From Proales similis (taxonomy: Eukaryota; Rotifera; Eurotatoria; Ploima; Proalidae), in assembly GCA_019059635.1 (NCBI GenBank), contig JAGVRJ010000003.1, positions 1,984,001-2,048,000 of the forward strand: DNA of 64,000 nucleotides. Direction: 5' to 3'. The translations under genes and the position numbers were made by a program. Under the pieces are notes generated by a model that searched no databases, was not told where the DNA came from, and saw nothing but the letters and a program-made list of their open reading frames with translations. Positions 1-9,999 of the stretch are shown piece by piece (within the stretch, counting starts at the first letter, position 1; the number at the start of each line of letters is the position of its first letter).

Positions 1-635
1 TCAACGTCTTCATCTTTGCCTCCGCTGAATCTGAAGTCTTCGGTATCTAGTGATATAATTTGTTTTAGTGGTGCCCTTTTCCTTACGGGTCTTTCGTCCA
101 CCGCTATTATTTCTTCTATCGCCTCCTCATTTCTTATCTCCTGCGAGGGTCCTCTTGCTATGTTTAGGATCGCTTCCAGCTTCCTCTCTATACCAATGAG
201 TTTATCTTCCACGTCCTTCTTAGTTTGACTGTGGGCTTGTTCCATTTTCGTATTTGTTTTTTCAAACTTCTCATTTATGTTTTCTTGGAGTTGTTCCATC
301 CTACGGTGGTTTTCCTCCGTTTTTTCTTCGAGTTTATTCTGGAGCTGCTCTAGTCTCTCCTTATAAACTTGCATTCTTGTTTCGACTTCTATTTGGAAGT
401 CTTCTTTCGCGAGCTGGGATGTACGGCTGGCTTCCAGTATCTTCTCCTCCAGTCTCTCGACCATCTCTTGGAGTTCCTCTCCTCTTAGTTTGTCCAAGCT
501 CTCCGTGAGCTTGGTTTGTTGGGCAACCATATCTTGCTTTAGCCCTTTAATAATTCCATCCAATTTCTCCATCCCTTTGATGGCTGTATTTGCCAATTCA
601 GCGGCTTCCATGCTCCTTGTCTGGGCCGAACTCAT
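1..635 (-). CDS. Partial gag-like coiled-coil ORF of an LTR retrotransposon
   Basis: An open minus-strand frame starts with ATG at 633-635 and runs without a stop to the left edge, about 211 residues. It is rich in Glu, Lys and Gln with heptad-like spacing, as expected for a long N-terminal coiled coil. It turns basic near the edge (residues like RPVRKRAPLK). No zinc knuckle is reached. I assign it to gag from position, not homology: it lies just downstream of a primer-binding site and an LTR on the same strand. The intact frame contrasts with the decayed sequence to the right, so this copy may be young. The C-terminal part and pol lie outside the window. It could also be an unrelated coiled-coil gene. 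Confidence 0.55.
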   Translation of the reverse strand, partial: MSSAQTRSMEAAELANTAIKGMEKLDGIIKGLKQDMVAQQTKLTESLDKLRGEELQEMVERLEEKILEASRTSQLAKEDFQIEVETRMQVYKERLEQLQNKLEEKTEENHRRMEQLQENINEKFEKTNTKMEQAHSQTKKDVEDKLIGIERKLEAILNIARGPSQEIRNEEAIEEIIAVDERPVRKRAPLKQIISLDTEDFRFSGGKDEDV

Positions 636-660
636 TTTTTCTTATTTCTTATGTCGGTTT

Positions 661-678
661 ATCTTAGCGCTGCTACCA
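661..678 (-). other. Retrotransposon primer-binding site
   Basis: On the minus strand the bases TGGTAGCAGCGCTAAGAT start two bases after the LTR end. A TGG start followed by a stretch complementary to a tRNA 3' end is the usual priming site for reverse transcription in LTR elements. The tRNA species was not identified. The site lies between the LTR and the gag-like start, which is the right order. Confidence 0.5.
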
Positions 679-680
679 CT

Positions 681-1038
681 TGTTAGCCGAGAGAAAGTCG
701 GTGTAGGATTTTACAATTTTATTTTCGATTTAACTAAGAATTGTAGAACTCGAGTCCTTCGCCGAAGCGGGACTCTATATAAAGTATTCCACCAAATAAA
801 TTTAAAACATTAACAATGATTTTAATTATTTAATTATTGAATCAAATGAATGGCAACAATGGTTGGGATGGGGAATCGGACTTAGGGAAAACATTAGCCG
901 AGCACTGTGGCGAGGCCCAATGTCGACTCTATCTGGAATACATTAAATGATCGAGGGTGGACAATAATAATGTGCGGATGGTGGGGTAATTACGAAATAA
1001 CAAGAGCGACTTAGCTGTATAGGACTTGCTCCGTGACA
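681..1038 (-). repeat. LTR of gypsy-like element (copy A)
   Basis: On the minus strand this 358-bp segment begins TGTCACGGAGC and ends GGCTAACA, giving the TG...CA termini of an LTR. It carries a TATA-like box (CTTTATATAG, around 774-783) followed by a GC-rich inverted repeat (752-775). A primer-binding site and gag-like ORF follow it. The same start motif and an AT-rich middle recur in a second, decayed copy at 1611-1810. A target-site duplication could not be tested because the left end of the element is outside the window. Confidence 0.6.
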
Positions 1039-1071
1039 TACTCCCCTCAGCGCCGATATTAGCAAGATTTT

Positions 1072-1170
1072 TCACAGTGTTCTCATGAAGCGTTCGGCTT
1101 CACCATTCGCTTCCGGCTGCTCTTCTTGGATCTTGGAAACGGAACCTTGACATCTATCTAGTTTCCCAAA
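1072..1170 (-). pseudogene. Integrase remnant of a gypsy-like retrotransposon
   Basis: The minus strand reads QPEANGEAERFMRTL followed by a stop and KIL. P-x-A-N-G-E-x-E-R-F is the signature around the catalytic Glu of the integrase core in Ty3/gypsy elements. The frame is broken just after it and upstream stops are frequent, so it is dead. It lies about 35 bp outside the start of LTR copy A on the same strand, as the end of pol lies next to a 3' LTR. It therefore belongs to a different, largely deleted element than the gag ORF at 1-635. Confidence 0.6.
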
Positions 1171-1610
1171 AAATCAGTGCTCTCTTTTTCATGTTCAGAT
1201 TTCTTTCTTTTTAGTTGAAGGAATTCAAACAATTCCTAAACAGTATTCTTGACCGTTTTTATCGGAGTCTGCAATACTCATCCCAGTGTTCGTCTCTCAA
1301 TTAAAAGGAAACTCTGTTTAAAGCTAACCGAAACGCTCAAGTGATTAAAAATAATGACTACAGGACTGAATATTAAAATAAAATAAAATAAAATTCGTAT
1401 ACTTTTTGTAGTGCAAAATAAGCGTCATTTTTGTTTGAGACTTTTTTACGCTTGATTGAACAATCTCGCCCAGTCAAGTTGCATCTTACCTCTACTGAGC
1501 TCCTTGTTTTGACTCTTCTACATCTTCCACTTTTTGTTTGAATGCCATAAATATAATTTCGTCCCCCTATTAGTTGTTACTCTGCGACCTTAGACTGAGG
1601 CACTTAGCCT

Positions 1611-1810
1611 TGTTAGGTCTTCCACTCTTTATATTTATAATGAACATCATTTATAATGATCAACATTTATAATGATTTTCATAATTACATAATTGAGAAA
1701 GTAGATTGAATGTCGGAGGAATGATTTACTGAAGTGAATTAACGGACTGGTGATAAGGGGCAATTGCTAAAACCTTAGTTAGTTAGCTGTACAGGACTTG
1801 TCATGTGACA
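1611..1810 (-). repeat. Decayed second LTR (copy B)
   Basis: The minus strand starts TGTCACATGACAAGTCC, matching the start of copy A (TGTCACGGAGCAAGTCC). Both continue with a shared ACAGCTAA stretch, then an AT-rich block that aligns with copy A (aacattaacaatgatttt versus aacatttataatgatttt). It ends near CCTAACA. It is shorter than copy A, apparently through an internal deletion of about 80 bp plus scattered changes. The 440 bp between it and the integrase remnant are stop-ridden and hold only short traces of coding-like sequence. Confidence 0.45.
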
Positions 1811-2074
1811 ACTTTCGCTACTCCTAGCAATTTGTTTGGGATGCGCTGTCTTTTGCGCAATATTAACCTATTGATTTGCCATAGAATTTTAAGAAAGACA
1901 ATTATTCCATCGTGTGTTTTTCCTATTGAATAGGTTTCAGTTTCATTTTAGATTGTTTTTTTTCATTATAATTTCGCTTTCGTAAGAGAATTTTTCGGAT
2001 TTAATTAATGACTTTATTCGATAAGCAGACGGTTATTAAAACTTAAGACCTCAATAGTATTTATTTATTGACTT

Positions 2075-4117
2075 TTATTCATTTTCTGGCTTAAAACGGC
2101 TCTTTTTGGTTGGCTTTTCATGGTTTATCATCAGATGATATTTTTCCGCTGTCTGATTAAATGTTGGAGCGCCCTTTTTTCTTTTGTGTTGTATTGGTCT
2201 TTCAGAATTTCCATCAACCGATTGTGTGCCGAAAGAACTTTCTGAGGAGGAAAGCTTGCGTTTTTTTTGTAGAGACTTATCATTTAGTAACTCTAAGCTT
2301 GGTTGATTAATAGTCTTTAAGAGTGACCAATCCGGGCTACTGTAAGGGTATATTCCCTCGGGATTTTTTTCGAATTTATATAAATTTTCATTTGATTGTA
2401 GAAGTGAACCGAAAAATTTATTAATTGCTCTTAATGTCACCGGAATATTGAATGTTTTGTTAAGTACGTCCTCAGCTAATATAGCCCAAGATGACTTATG
2501 GATTTCATAAGTCTCTAGCAGAATAGAACTGTTACTCTTTAGTATGAAGCTTATTCTATATGGCCATTGCAAATTGGGCATTTCTATAAGAATTGAATTA
2601 GCACCTGACAACTGCATCTTATAGAAGTTACAAGGCTTATGTTTGGCTTGTAGTTTAGAATTTCTGATAAGGCAAGATGCGATCAGCTCATTTAAAATAC
2701 ATTGGGTTCGAGTCAAATTGATTATACTGACTAATTGCTTTGGGTGATTAAAAAAGAATTCTTTAACCAAAACAGCTTGTCGATTTTTCATTTGATCGAT
2801 GAGATAAATCTGGTTTTCATCAGGAAGGCTCTAAGAATTTTTTTTTTATAAAATAAAAAATCAATCAATAAATTTTTTTTTACCACAAAACTCGTAGCAC
2901 TTGATACGTATTTTCCTTGTTGAGCACCTAATAAATTTAAGTAAAAATCTTTGTTTCCTTGGTGTTGACTTCCCTTGGTGTTAACTTTGATTTGATCTTT
3001 GAAAAGCCTTGTAATTTCTTCGATATTTTCATTCAAAAATACAATCGGTCGAGAGAAACGAAAGCAGAAGAAAGCCGGAAGTGAATAAGACGTTGCTTCA
3101 TCCAGTATCTCAGAAAAGTATGAGCTATTGGGCTTTATTTAGTTAAAGGAATAAAAGATACTGATTAAGAAACAAATACCTGGCCATTATTGGATCAAAC
3201 AGATCCTTAGGTTTAATATCATTACGCAGAAGTGAGCAGCAAGATAGATAATTAATACTATCGCTTGATACGATTGATATAGAAGCCGAATATCCACACT
3301 TGTCGATCTTTTCAATTGATGATGAGTTCATGCTTTTTAAATTGAATCGCTCACAAATAAGCTGGCGGCAAGACAAAAATAAAGTTATACGCATGGGCTT
3401 TCCAATTCTGCTCGGGCTAAAATAACCTAAAGGCGATTTGTTTACAATATAATTAATAAGTTCATGTTCAGATATATTTTCCCGAAAGATTTCTTCTTGT
3501 TTTTGGTATAATTCAGTTAGATCAGCTTCCAATACTTTCAAAGCTTTGTATGCATTACATCTTGTGGTATATGGTTCGTTTTTATTTAAAAAGCATGTTG
3601 AGCGAATTCCAGCTAACTGCTCTTTGAACTCCTGGATATCCCAGGTTTGGAAAATCTTTAGGAGTATCGAAGAACAAGTTGTAGCATGATTGAAAATTGA
3701 AATGTTTGCTTCAGTGATTTCACCCGACGAATTTACATTAACTTCAATCTTTAAGTAATCCGTACTGAAAAAAACATTTACAGTGTTAGCTTTATCATCA
3801 CTGGAAGTTTTGAATACATCAAGGCCATGAGACTGAGCTAAGAGCTCCAGCTGTTCAATAATTTGGTATTGAGGCAAGCTCCCAAGCCGGCTCATTAAAA
3901 AATCTGTACATTTGCCGACAATCGCTTGGTTTATAGCAATTTTGTTGATTGTTAAGCTGTTAGTGTGCATGACACTTTGAGATCCAAAGTTACGGGTTTG
4001 GATTACAGTTAAAATGTTTTTGTGCACATCAGCCCAGCTGATACTTGATTTAGAAAGAACCCGGTTGCAAAACTCCATTTGAATCAATTGAACTTGATTT
4101 TCTCCTCCGCCAATCAC
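2075..4117 (-). CDS. MED1: Mediator complex subunit 1
   Basis: Three exons: 4117-3180, 3124-2884 and 2830-2075, with introns of 55 and 53 bp and phases that join exactly, giving 644 residues. Family marks run in order. These are the N-terminal W-x5-V-x-Q-x-R segment, the block with LAQSHGL and an acidic/strand-rich repeat, SPLGYFSPSRIG, SLPAFFCFRFSRPI, and the C-terminal NIPVTLRAINKFFG (SIPVTMRAI in vertebrates). MED1 bridges nuclear receptors and other activators to RNA polymerase II in the nucleus. The protein keeps the conserved core but ends with only about 90 Ser/Lys-rich residues. Vertebrate MED1 has a disordered tail of more than 900 residues, and no LxxLL receptor box is evident here. 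The basic end (KRKKG, KPTKKSRFK) looks like a nuclear localisation signal. Confidence 0.85.
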
Positions 4118-4961
4118 TTTTTCATAAGTTATTACTTATTGCTTAAAGTTTGCAAAAGAAAATGCCCCTTTCTCTCGAGTTATTGGTACTTTCAAATCCC
4201 ATTTTAGTGCAAGTGAAAAGTTAACCTGTACAATTTAGATTATTAGCATATTATTTTTTTCGTGATTTAAAGAATTTCACTTGACCGGATCTTACTCTTA
4301 TCAACGTCTTGGGATTGTTCTTAGGATAGTCGGTATAGAAATATTCCTCAAGATCTCTTTCAAAGTATGCAACGAAATTTGTCTGCTTTTTGCGAAAGGT
4401 TTTAGTAGTATTATTTCTTTTCACTTTAATGTCATATTAGATTTGCAAAGTGCATTTTACCAAAGCATAATTATCAATCTTTGTTCGACAATGATCATTT
4501 ATAGCAGATGGGATCCCGAGAATCCTTTTCAATAATAAACAGCATAATTTGGTTTTAATATAGCAGCTATCGTTTCTCGGTTCAGTTAGTAGCAACAAAA
4601 ACATAAATCGCAGTTGAAGGTATAAACTACCAACACAAACAACAGCAAGTGCATGATTTGTACCAGAGCATCTGATACTTAACTTGAGCGTACTCATTTG
4701 TATCAAAAATTTTAGATTGTAATAGCTTTATCCATAATATTCAAAACAATATCGCCTAATAGATTTAGGCTGTAAACTTTTTTTCATATTTGAAATCTCC
4801 TTTTCTCGATTTCTCAATGAAATTATAAATGCCGGAATGAATTACAAGGAGCGATCTCCGGTAAAAAAGGTGTTCAATTTTATTATGATAAATTACAATT
4901 TTCATTAAGGTTTTTCAGCCTTTTTCCTTGCGCCAATCTAACACTTGTAAGCTAGCTTAAG
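4118..4961. other. Region between MED1 and the RhoGAP gene; possible missed upstream exons
   Basis: No convincing gene. Two short plus-strand open stretches (about 4332-4394 and 4437-4500) join in frame across a 42-bp GT...AG gap and read like DLFQSMQRNLSAFCERFA. They could be 5' exons of the GRAF gene, whose BAR and PH domains are expected here, but I cannot match them to BAR or PH sequence. Confidence 0.2.
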
Positions 4962-6572
4962 TAAAATTGTATTATCAATCCCTAAAATTATTCCAAGTTT
5001 CTCTTGATTTGAACGGAATCAACTTTTTGATTAAATGCATAAAGTTAATTGAAAATGACCGTAAGTTAGAGAATATTTTTGATAATTGAGAAAAATAAAT
5101 TGTTATCATCATACATTTATAACTAAGGGATTGAAGAAGAGGGAATCTACCGCAAAAGTGGAGTAGCCCATAAGATTTCAAGTTTTTTAGAGCATCACCT
5201 AGAAACAAATGAGCATGTTTGCCACGAAAAGAATGAACCTGGATCTTCCAACAACTTTCCAGTTAAATCGAATTCAAGCATCAGTAACAGTTTTTCAGGA
5301 TCAGCTTATCTCGGATTCAAAAGAACTAAAAAAGAAAATGGGTTCAAGAATTTATATAGAAATTCCATTCTCAATCCTGATAAAGAATCTACTAATTATT
5401 CAGTGGATGACGATACTTGCACCATAACTGGCGCCCTGAAGCACTACTTAATCCACCTTGAAACACCTCTAATGACTTTTGAATTCAATCAAAAGTTTTT
5501 AAATGCATGTAAAATCGAAGGATTTCAAGATCGTGCCAAAAATATTCATTGTATAATCAGTTTGCTTCCATCAGTTCATGCACTTGCCTTGAAAGTTTTG
5601 ATGAAACATTTAAATAAGGTTGCCATGAAAAGTAGCTCTAACAAAATGACGGCTGCAAATTTAGCAACTTGTTTTGCTCCTTCTGTTTTTAGAACAGAGA
5701 ATGAGACAGTTTCCAATTTATTCGATTTGAAGTTCTATGCTGAAATAATCGAAATTTTAATAGAAAATTACAATATAATATTCTATGACTTAGAGGATGA
5801 CTACAATTTTATTTTGAGCTCAAAACAATTGATAAGATCATACAGCGATTCAAACACAGTTTATAAAACCATTTCAAACAAATCAGCACCTTCAAAAAAT
5901 ATAAATCATTCAGGACAGATTTCCTTAGCGGTAAATAATGAGATCAATAAATTCCAATCAAGTTCATCGTTGTCGAATCGTCAACAAATGAGTTCTTTGT
6001 TAAACCGTTTAAATTCAATATCTCATATAATCAACACCGCAACCGCAAAGTCAGAAAGCCCAGTTGAATCCAATACTAGTTATAGCCCATCTTCTTCCAA
6101 GGCAAGCAAATTCACAACTACTCCGTCAAAGATGATGAAAGAAGAATATAGATTAGACAATAGCATAAACAGTAATTTAGTCAATTCGAGCTTTTTGTCA
6201 AGTAAGTTTCAAAAATTTTTCAATTAAGTATTCTGTTTCTAATGCTGCGATCTTATTTATAGACAAAAACTTAATGAACAACCACTACGAATATAGCTCA
6301 ACAATTTCGGATAGCTGTAATTTCAATAGAACTAGGTAAGCAACCATCTATAAAAAATAAAAAAATTAGTACCTGAAAACTTAAATTTTGAAAAAAGAAG
6401 GGCAAGAACTCTTTACCCATGCATTGCAGACAACCCCAGCGAGTTATCATTTGAAGCGAACGTTATAATAACGAATGTTAAAAAAAGTAAAGAAGCCGGT
6501 TGGCTTGAAGGAACTTTAAATGGACGAAATGGTCTTATACCGGGAAATTACGTGGAATTTATTGATGATTAA
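4962..6572 (+). CDS. GRAF-type Rho GTPase-activating protein (RhoGAP-SH3), 5' end unresolved
   Basis: Exons of about 4962-5060, 5128-6201, 6263-6335 and 6398-6572 join in phase. The first opens with VSLDLNGINFLIKCIKLIEND. The second holds EGIYRKSG with the catalytic arginine finger, ITGALKHYL, MTAANLATCFAPSVFR and EILIENYNIIF. These identify the GRAF (ARHGAP26/10/42) RhoGAP fold, which switches off RhoA and Cdc42 at membranes. A Ser/Asn-rich linker follows. The last exon is an SH3 domain with ARTLYPC, AGWLEGTLNGRNGLIPG and NYVEFIDD, almost the vertebrate GRAF SH3. Two oddities stand out. About 45 low-complexity residues are inserted inside the RhoGAP domain. The N-terminal BAR and PH domains were not found upstream, so either small exons were missed or the protein is reduced. 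Confidence 0.8.
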
Positions 6573-6854
6573 TTAATTTTATTGAGAGCCAAGCGTTAAG
6601 AGATCCTTGTTTAATTTCATCTCTAATTTTTATCTCAATTCGAGTTTGAAACCTTGCATTAATCTGTTACCCTCCTCCCATTTAGAATCGAATTCAGAGT
6701 CATCATTAAATCCCACTAACCCTCAACGTAAAAAAAGGCTAAATAAATTTATAAACCTACACTTATGATAAAATTCAATACTTACAGGATAGGGAGTTAA
6801 TCCCCGTATCTCAATTTCTACTTATTAATTTGACAGCCAGTTTCATAAGATAAG

Positions 6855-8245
6855 ATGATTCGACGCTCGGCAAATTGTTATTGCCTTCTAAAAAATATTT
6901 CTACGTTGAGTTCAATTAAAAAAAGTTCAACATCATCAACTCCAAAAGAATATAAGAGTAATAAGAAGACAAATAAAGAAACCTTAGAAGAAAAATCTAT
7001 GAATTCAAAGAATTTCGCGTTAAATGAACTGGTTAAGACCGAAAAAGAAGAAGATGAAATATATCCCACCCAAAAGGAACGTTTTATTAGTATGCTTCTT
7101 GACCAAGAAGAGCGCAAAAAAGGTAGTGTTGAATTCTATCAAAAATTTTTCATGGAAAATTCTAGAAAAAAAGATCTGGAGAATTTCCTGGTGAGAAAAT
7201 TTTCAAAAAATAATTTTCTGAGAATAATTTTGACCCCTAAAGAATGCAATTGAAATATTTCAAACATCAAGTCGATCACGTCAGCTTTATTTGGATTTTA
7301 TTTATGGAGCATTAACTATGATGAAAGATTTTAATGCACATCGAAGCTTGGAAGCATATCGAAAATTGATTGAAGTATTTCCAATAGGTCCTCTCAGGTC
7401 AAAATCTAGCTGGCAAACAGATACTATGCATTTTCCTCGTCATCAGAACTGCGCCATTCAAGTTTTGGAACAAATGGAGAGAAATGGAGTTATTTTGGAT
7501 GAAGAGATGGTGAGATTGTGTGTGCAGGTGTTTGGTGACTGGACTCATGTCGTAAAGAAAGCTAAAAGACAACTTTATTGGCTACCAAAAATGAAAAATA
7601 GAAATCCTTACCCACTCCCATCTTATGAAAAGCTTCATAACATGAATGAAGTCGACTTGGCAGTCACAGCCATTTCCAGGTAAGCCATCATATTAGAAAT
7701 ATTTAATTCACAAAGCTTATTTATTAAGGATGTGTCAATCTATTGACAAAGCCACAAAAATTCAAATTTTCTACCCAAAAAATCTCGAAGAATTGGGAAT
7801 TATGCAAGAGCCGACTTGGATTGTAACCGCACAGAGCTTCGAGCAAAAGATATTATTAGAGGCTCACAATCCAACGATTCCGATATATGTCGATGGTCCT
7901 TTCAACTGTTGGATGAGAGATCGAATGGTACATTACTTTATTATGAGAACTGAAATTGATAATTATACCAAGAATGATAGTCTAGTTGCAGAAGGCAATA
8001 TCGACGATATTCTTGTTAACGACGCACTAAATTTAAAAAATCCTCTTAGACCCTTAAATAAAAATAATGAATTAAGGAAACAAAGTATTCACCAACTAGA
8101 TGAAGGCACTATTTTCTCAATTTGCTCTACCGGTAATCTTTCAATAAATAGTGTTATCAATTGGACAAAGACGTTGGAAATATCGAATCCTTCTCTGAGA
8201 AAATACCTACTTATCTATCGTATTAAAGAAATAAACAAAACATGA
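6855..8245 (+). CDS. ECSIT: ECSIT, mitochondrial complex I assembly / Toll signalling adaptor
   Basis: Exons 6855-7190, 7243-7679 and 7729-8245 (introns 52 and 49 bp) join in phase, giving 429 residues. Diagnostic segments are FIYGALTMMKDFNAHRSLEAY, the core HFPRHQNCAIQVLEQMERNG (HYPRQQECGI... in human), a Pro-rich PYPLPSYEKL stretch and the C-terminal TIFSICSTGN. In animals ECSIT acts in the matrix with NDUFAF1 and ACAD9 in complex I assembly and was first described as a TRAF6 partner. The first 17 residues (MIRRSANCYCLLKNIST) are basic and hydroxylated, which fits a mitochondrial presequence. Residues 25-90 are Lys/Glu-rich and poorly conserved. Confidence 0.85.
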
Positions 8246-8317
8246 AAAAACTTTAACCAAGAATAAATTAGATGAAATTTAAATTGATTAATTTTTAATC
8301 TATCACCGTTTCAAATT

Positions 8318-9260
8318 TTATAATTTCATTTGATTCATTTTGCTTTTATATTCAATGAAACCTTCTGAATCATATTTTTTGTAACGCCTGCTGAGTATTT
8401 TTGAGTTTCTCTCTCTAATCAAGTTTCCGTATCCAGTTCTTTTACTCATTTTATCGATCTTAATTTAAGATATTAGGGTTAGTTTATGAAACCTTTAACA
8501 AGCTTAATTTACTTTGTCTATTGTTAATTCCCTAAATCCTGAAGGGTTTAAAAAGTCTTCTCCAAATCCTGCGTTGATTTTAAACTGCCTGTAATCTTCC
8601 ATCTTAAAATTAATTTTCATATTTTCGTGCTGTAATCTTTTGCTTTCTTTATAGCGTTCAAGGTATCCTGATCCTGTTATGTAAAAGGTTAAACGTTGTC
8701 TAACAATTTGAGATTGAATTTAAATACTCACTATTTGTAAGAGGATCTTTCTTAGAAAGCGTAAACAGGTATTCATGAACCGGAGATCTTAGAGCTTTCG
8801 CTTCTTTTATTTTCGAAATTTTTGTCAGATTAATTATCGGCGAAGATTCGGTTGAAATTTCGCCGGATGTAAATGACTCTTTTTTTTGTGGTGATCTTTC
8901 GAATGGCTCAGTTTGACTCCAAATTAAGTATTCGTTTGATTGAGTATCATTGAAGCTTTTGGGATTTCGCAAATTGACGTTGTTTGTGAAATTCTCTTTA
9001 ACTGTCGAATGTTCTATTTTAATTTCTTCACATTAAATATTTAAATTTTTATACTTGTAAAAAATTTGTTTTTACCCTCATCAAGGTAAACTGGTTGGAA
9101 TAAATAACGATTGCTTGGTTCTCTATCCCAATTCGATATTAAATTTTTTTTACTAGAATGATATTCTTCTGTTTGAAACCTACTTCAAAGAAGGGGTATA
9201 TTTTCCGAAAGATCGTCTTGAATTTCCTTGAAAATTATAAATGGAGTTCCTCACATGCAT
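8318..9260 (-). CDS. Unrecognised five-exon gene, 239 residues
   Basis: Five exons (9260-9184, 9122-9076, 9025-8732, 8673-8513, 8458-8318) join through four GT...AG introns of 50 to 61 bp. All four junctions keep the frame although their phases differ (2, 1, 1, 0), which chance rarely gives. The protein is basic and has no signal peptide, membrane segment or coiled coil. It has a Ser/Thr-rich middle and a C-terminal third rich in Tyr, Lys and Arg (SGYLERYKESKR, MEDYRQFKINAGFG, RRYKKYDSEGFIEYKSK). I recognise no family. Such short Tyr/Lys/Arg proteins are common among microtubule- or axoneme-associated proteins, but that is only a guess. The long Ser-rich exon 3 carries most of the protein. 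Confidence 0.6.
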
Positions 9261-9999
9261 TTTAGCTAAAAGTTTTAAGAGCTAGAATGAAATAGTGTCT
9301 CTCCTTGCTGCACAACCCACAGTTCGTCCCCCTTTCGCCACGGCTTTATTGAAAAAAACAAATACTTAACTAAGGACATAATTCAAACTAACGTCTTAAC
9401 TACACCGATAATTATAAATAATAGAGTGGGAGAGGGAAAACTGGTAATCTCACGTCTGCTACGGACAACAAACTGCGGGCCGCAACATAATTTAGTATTC
9501 CTTCAAAATTATTGCATCTCCATTCACATTAACTAATAACAAAAATCCTTAAAAATTTAAACAACTTAAAGTCATTGTTATTAAGATGTGCTCTTAATTT
9601 GCCTTATGTTTGAAGTTTCTGTAACGCTACGTTCCAAGCTTAAATTGCAGTCCTAGGCACTTATTTTCCTTTAAAACTTGAAATTTTAACTTACATTTTT
9701 GTTTATTTGTTTAGAAGTAGTATAGAAGAAGAAATAATAATAATGATTCTAAAATTGGTTTAAGTTAGGTTTGGAAAATTATGAATAGAACCGTTGAGTT
9801 AATTAGTTTTTTTTATCTTGGTATACTCCGAGTATGAAAACAATATTACTTTGAGAACAGATCAAACAATTAAAAAATGAAAGTTTTATTGAAATTAAAG
9901 CTGAATTTTACGTTCTTTTCAAATTTTTTTCAGATAGGCGAATTAAAATTACATGTAATATTCAACACTTAATACAGGGTCTTACAAATTCATAATTTT
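9261..9999. other. Intergenic, no gene seen
   Basis: About 740 bp of AT-rich sequence between two minus-strand genes. Stops are dense in all frames. It must hold the 3' end of the PRC1 transcript and the promoter of the gene at 8318-9260. No repeat or motif stands out. Confidence 0.5.

Noticed and set aside
2700-2720. GGTTCGA-like sequences as tRNA B boxes (for example near 2704 in MED1 and in NAA15)
   Set aside because: They sit inside conserved coding exons and no cloverleaf can be drawn around them.
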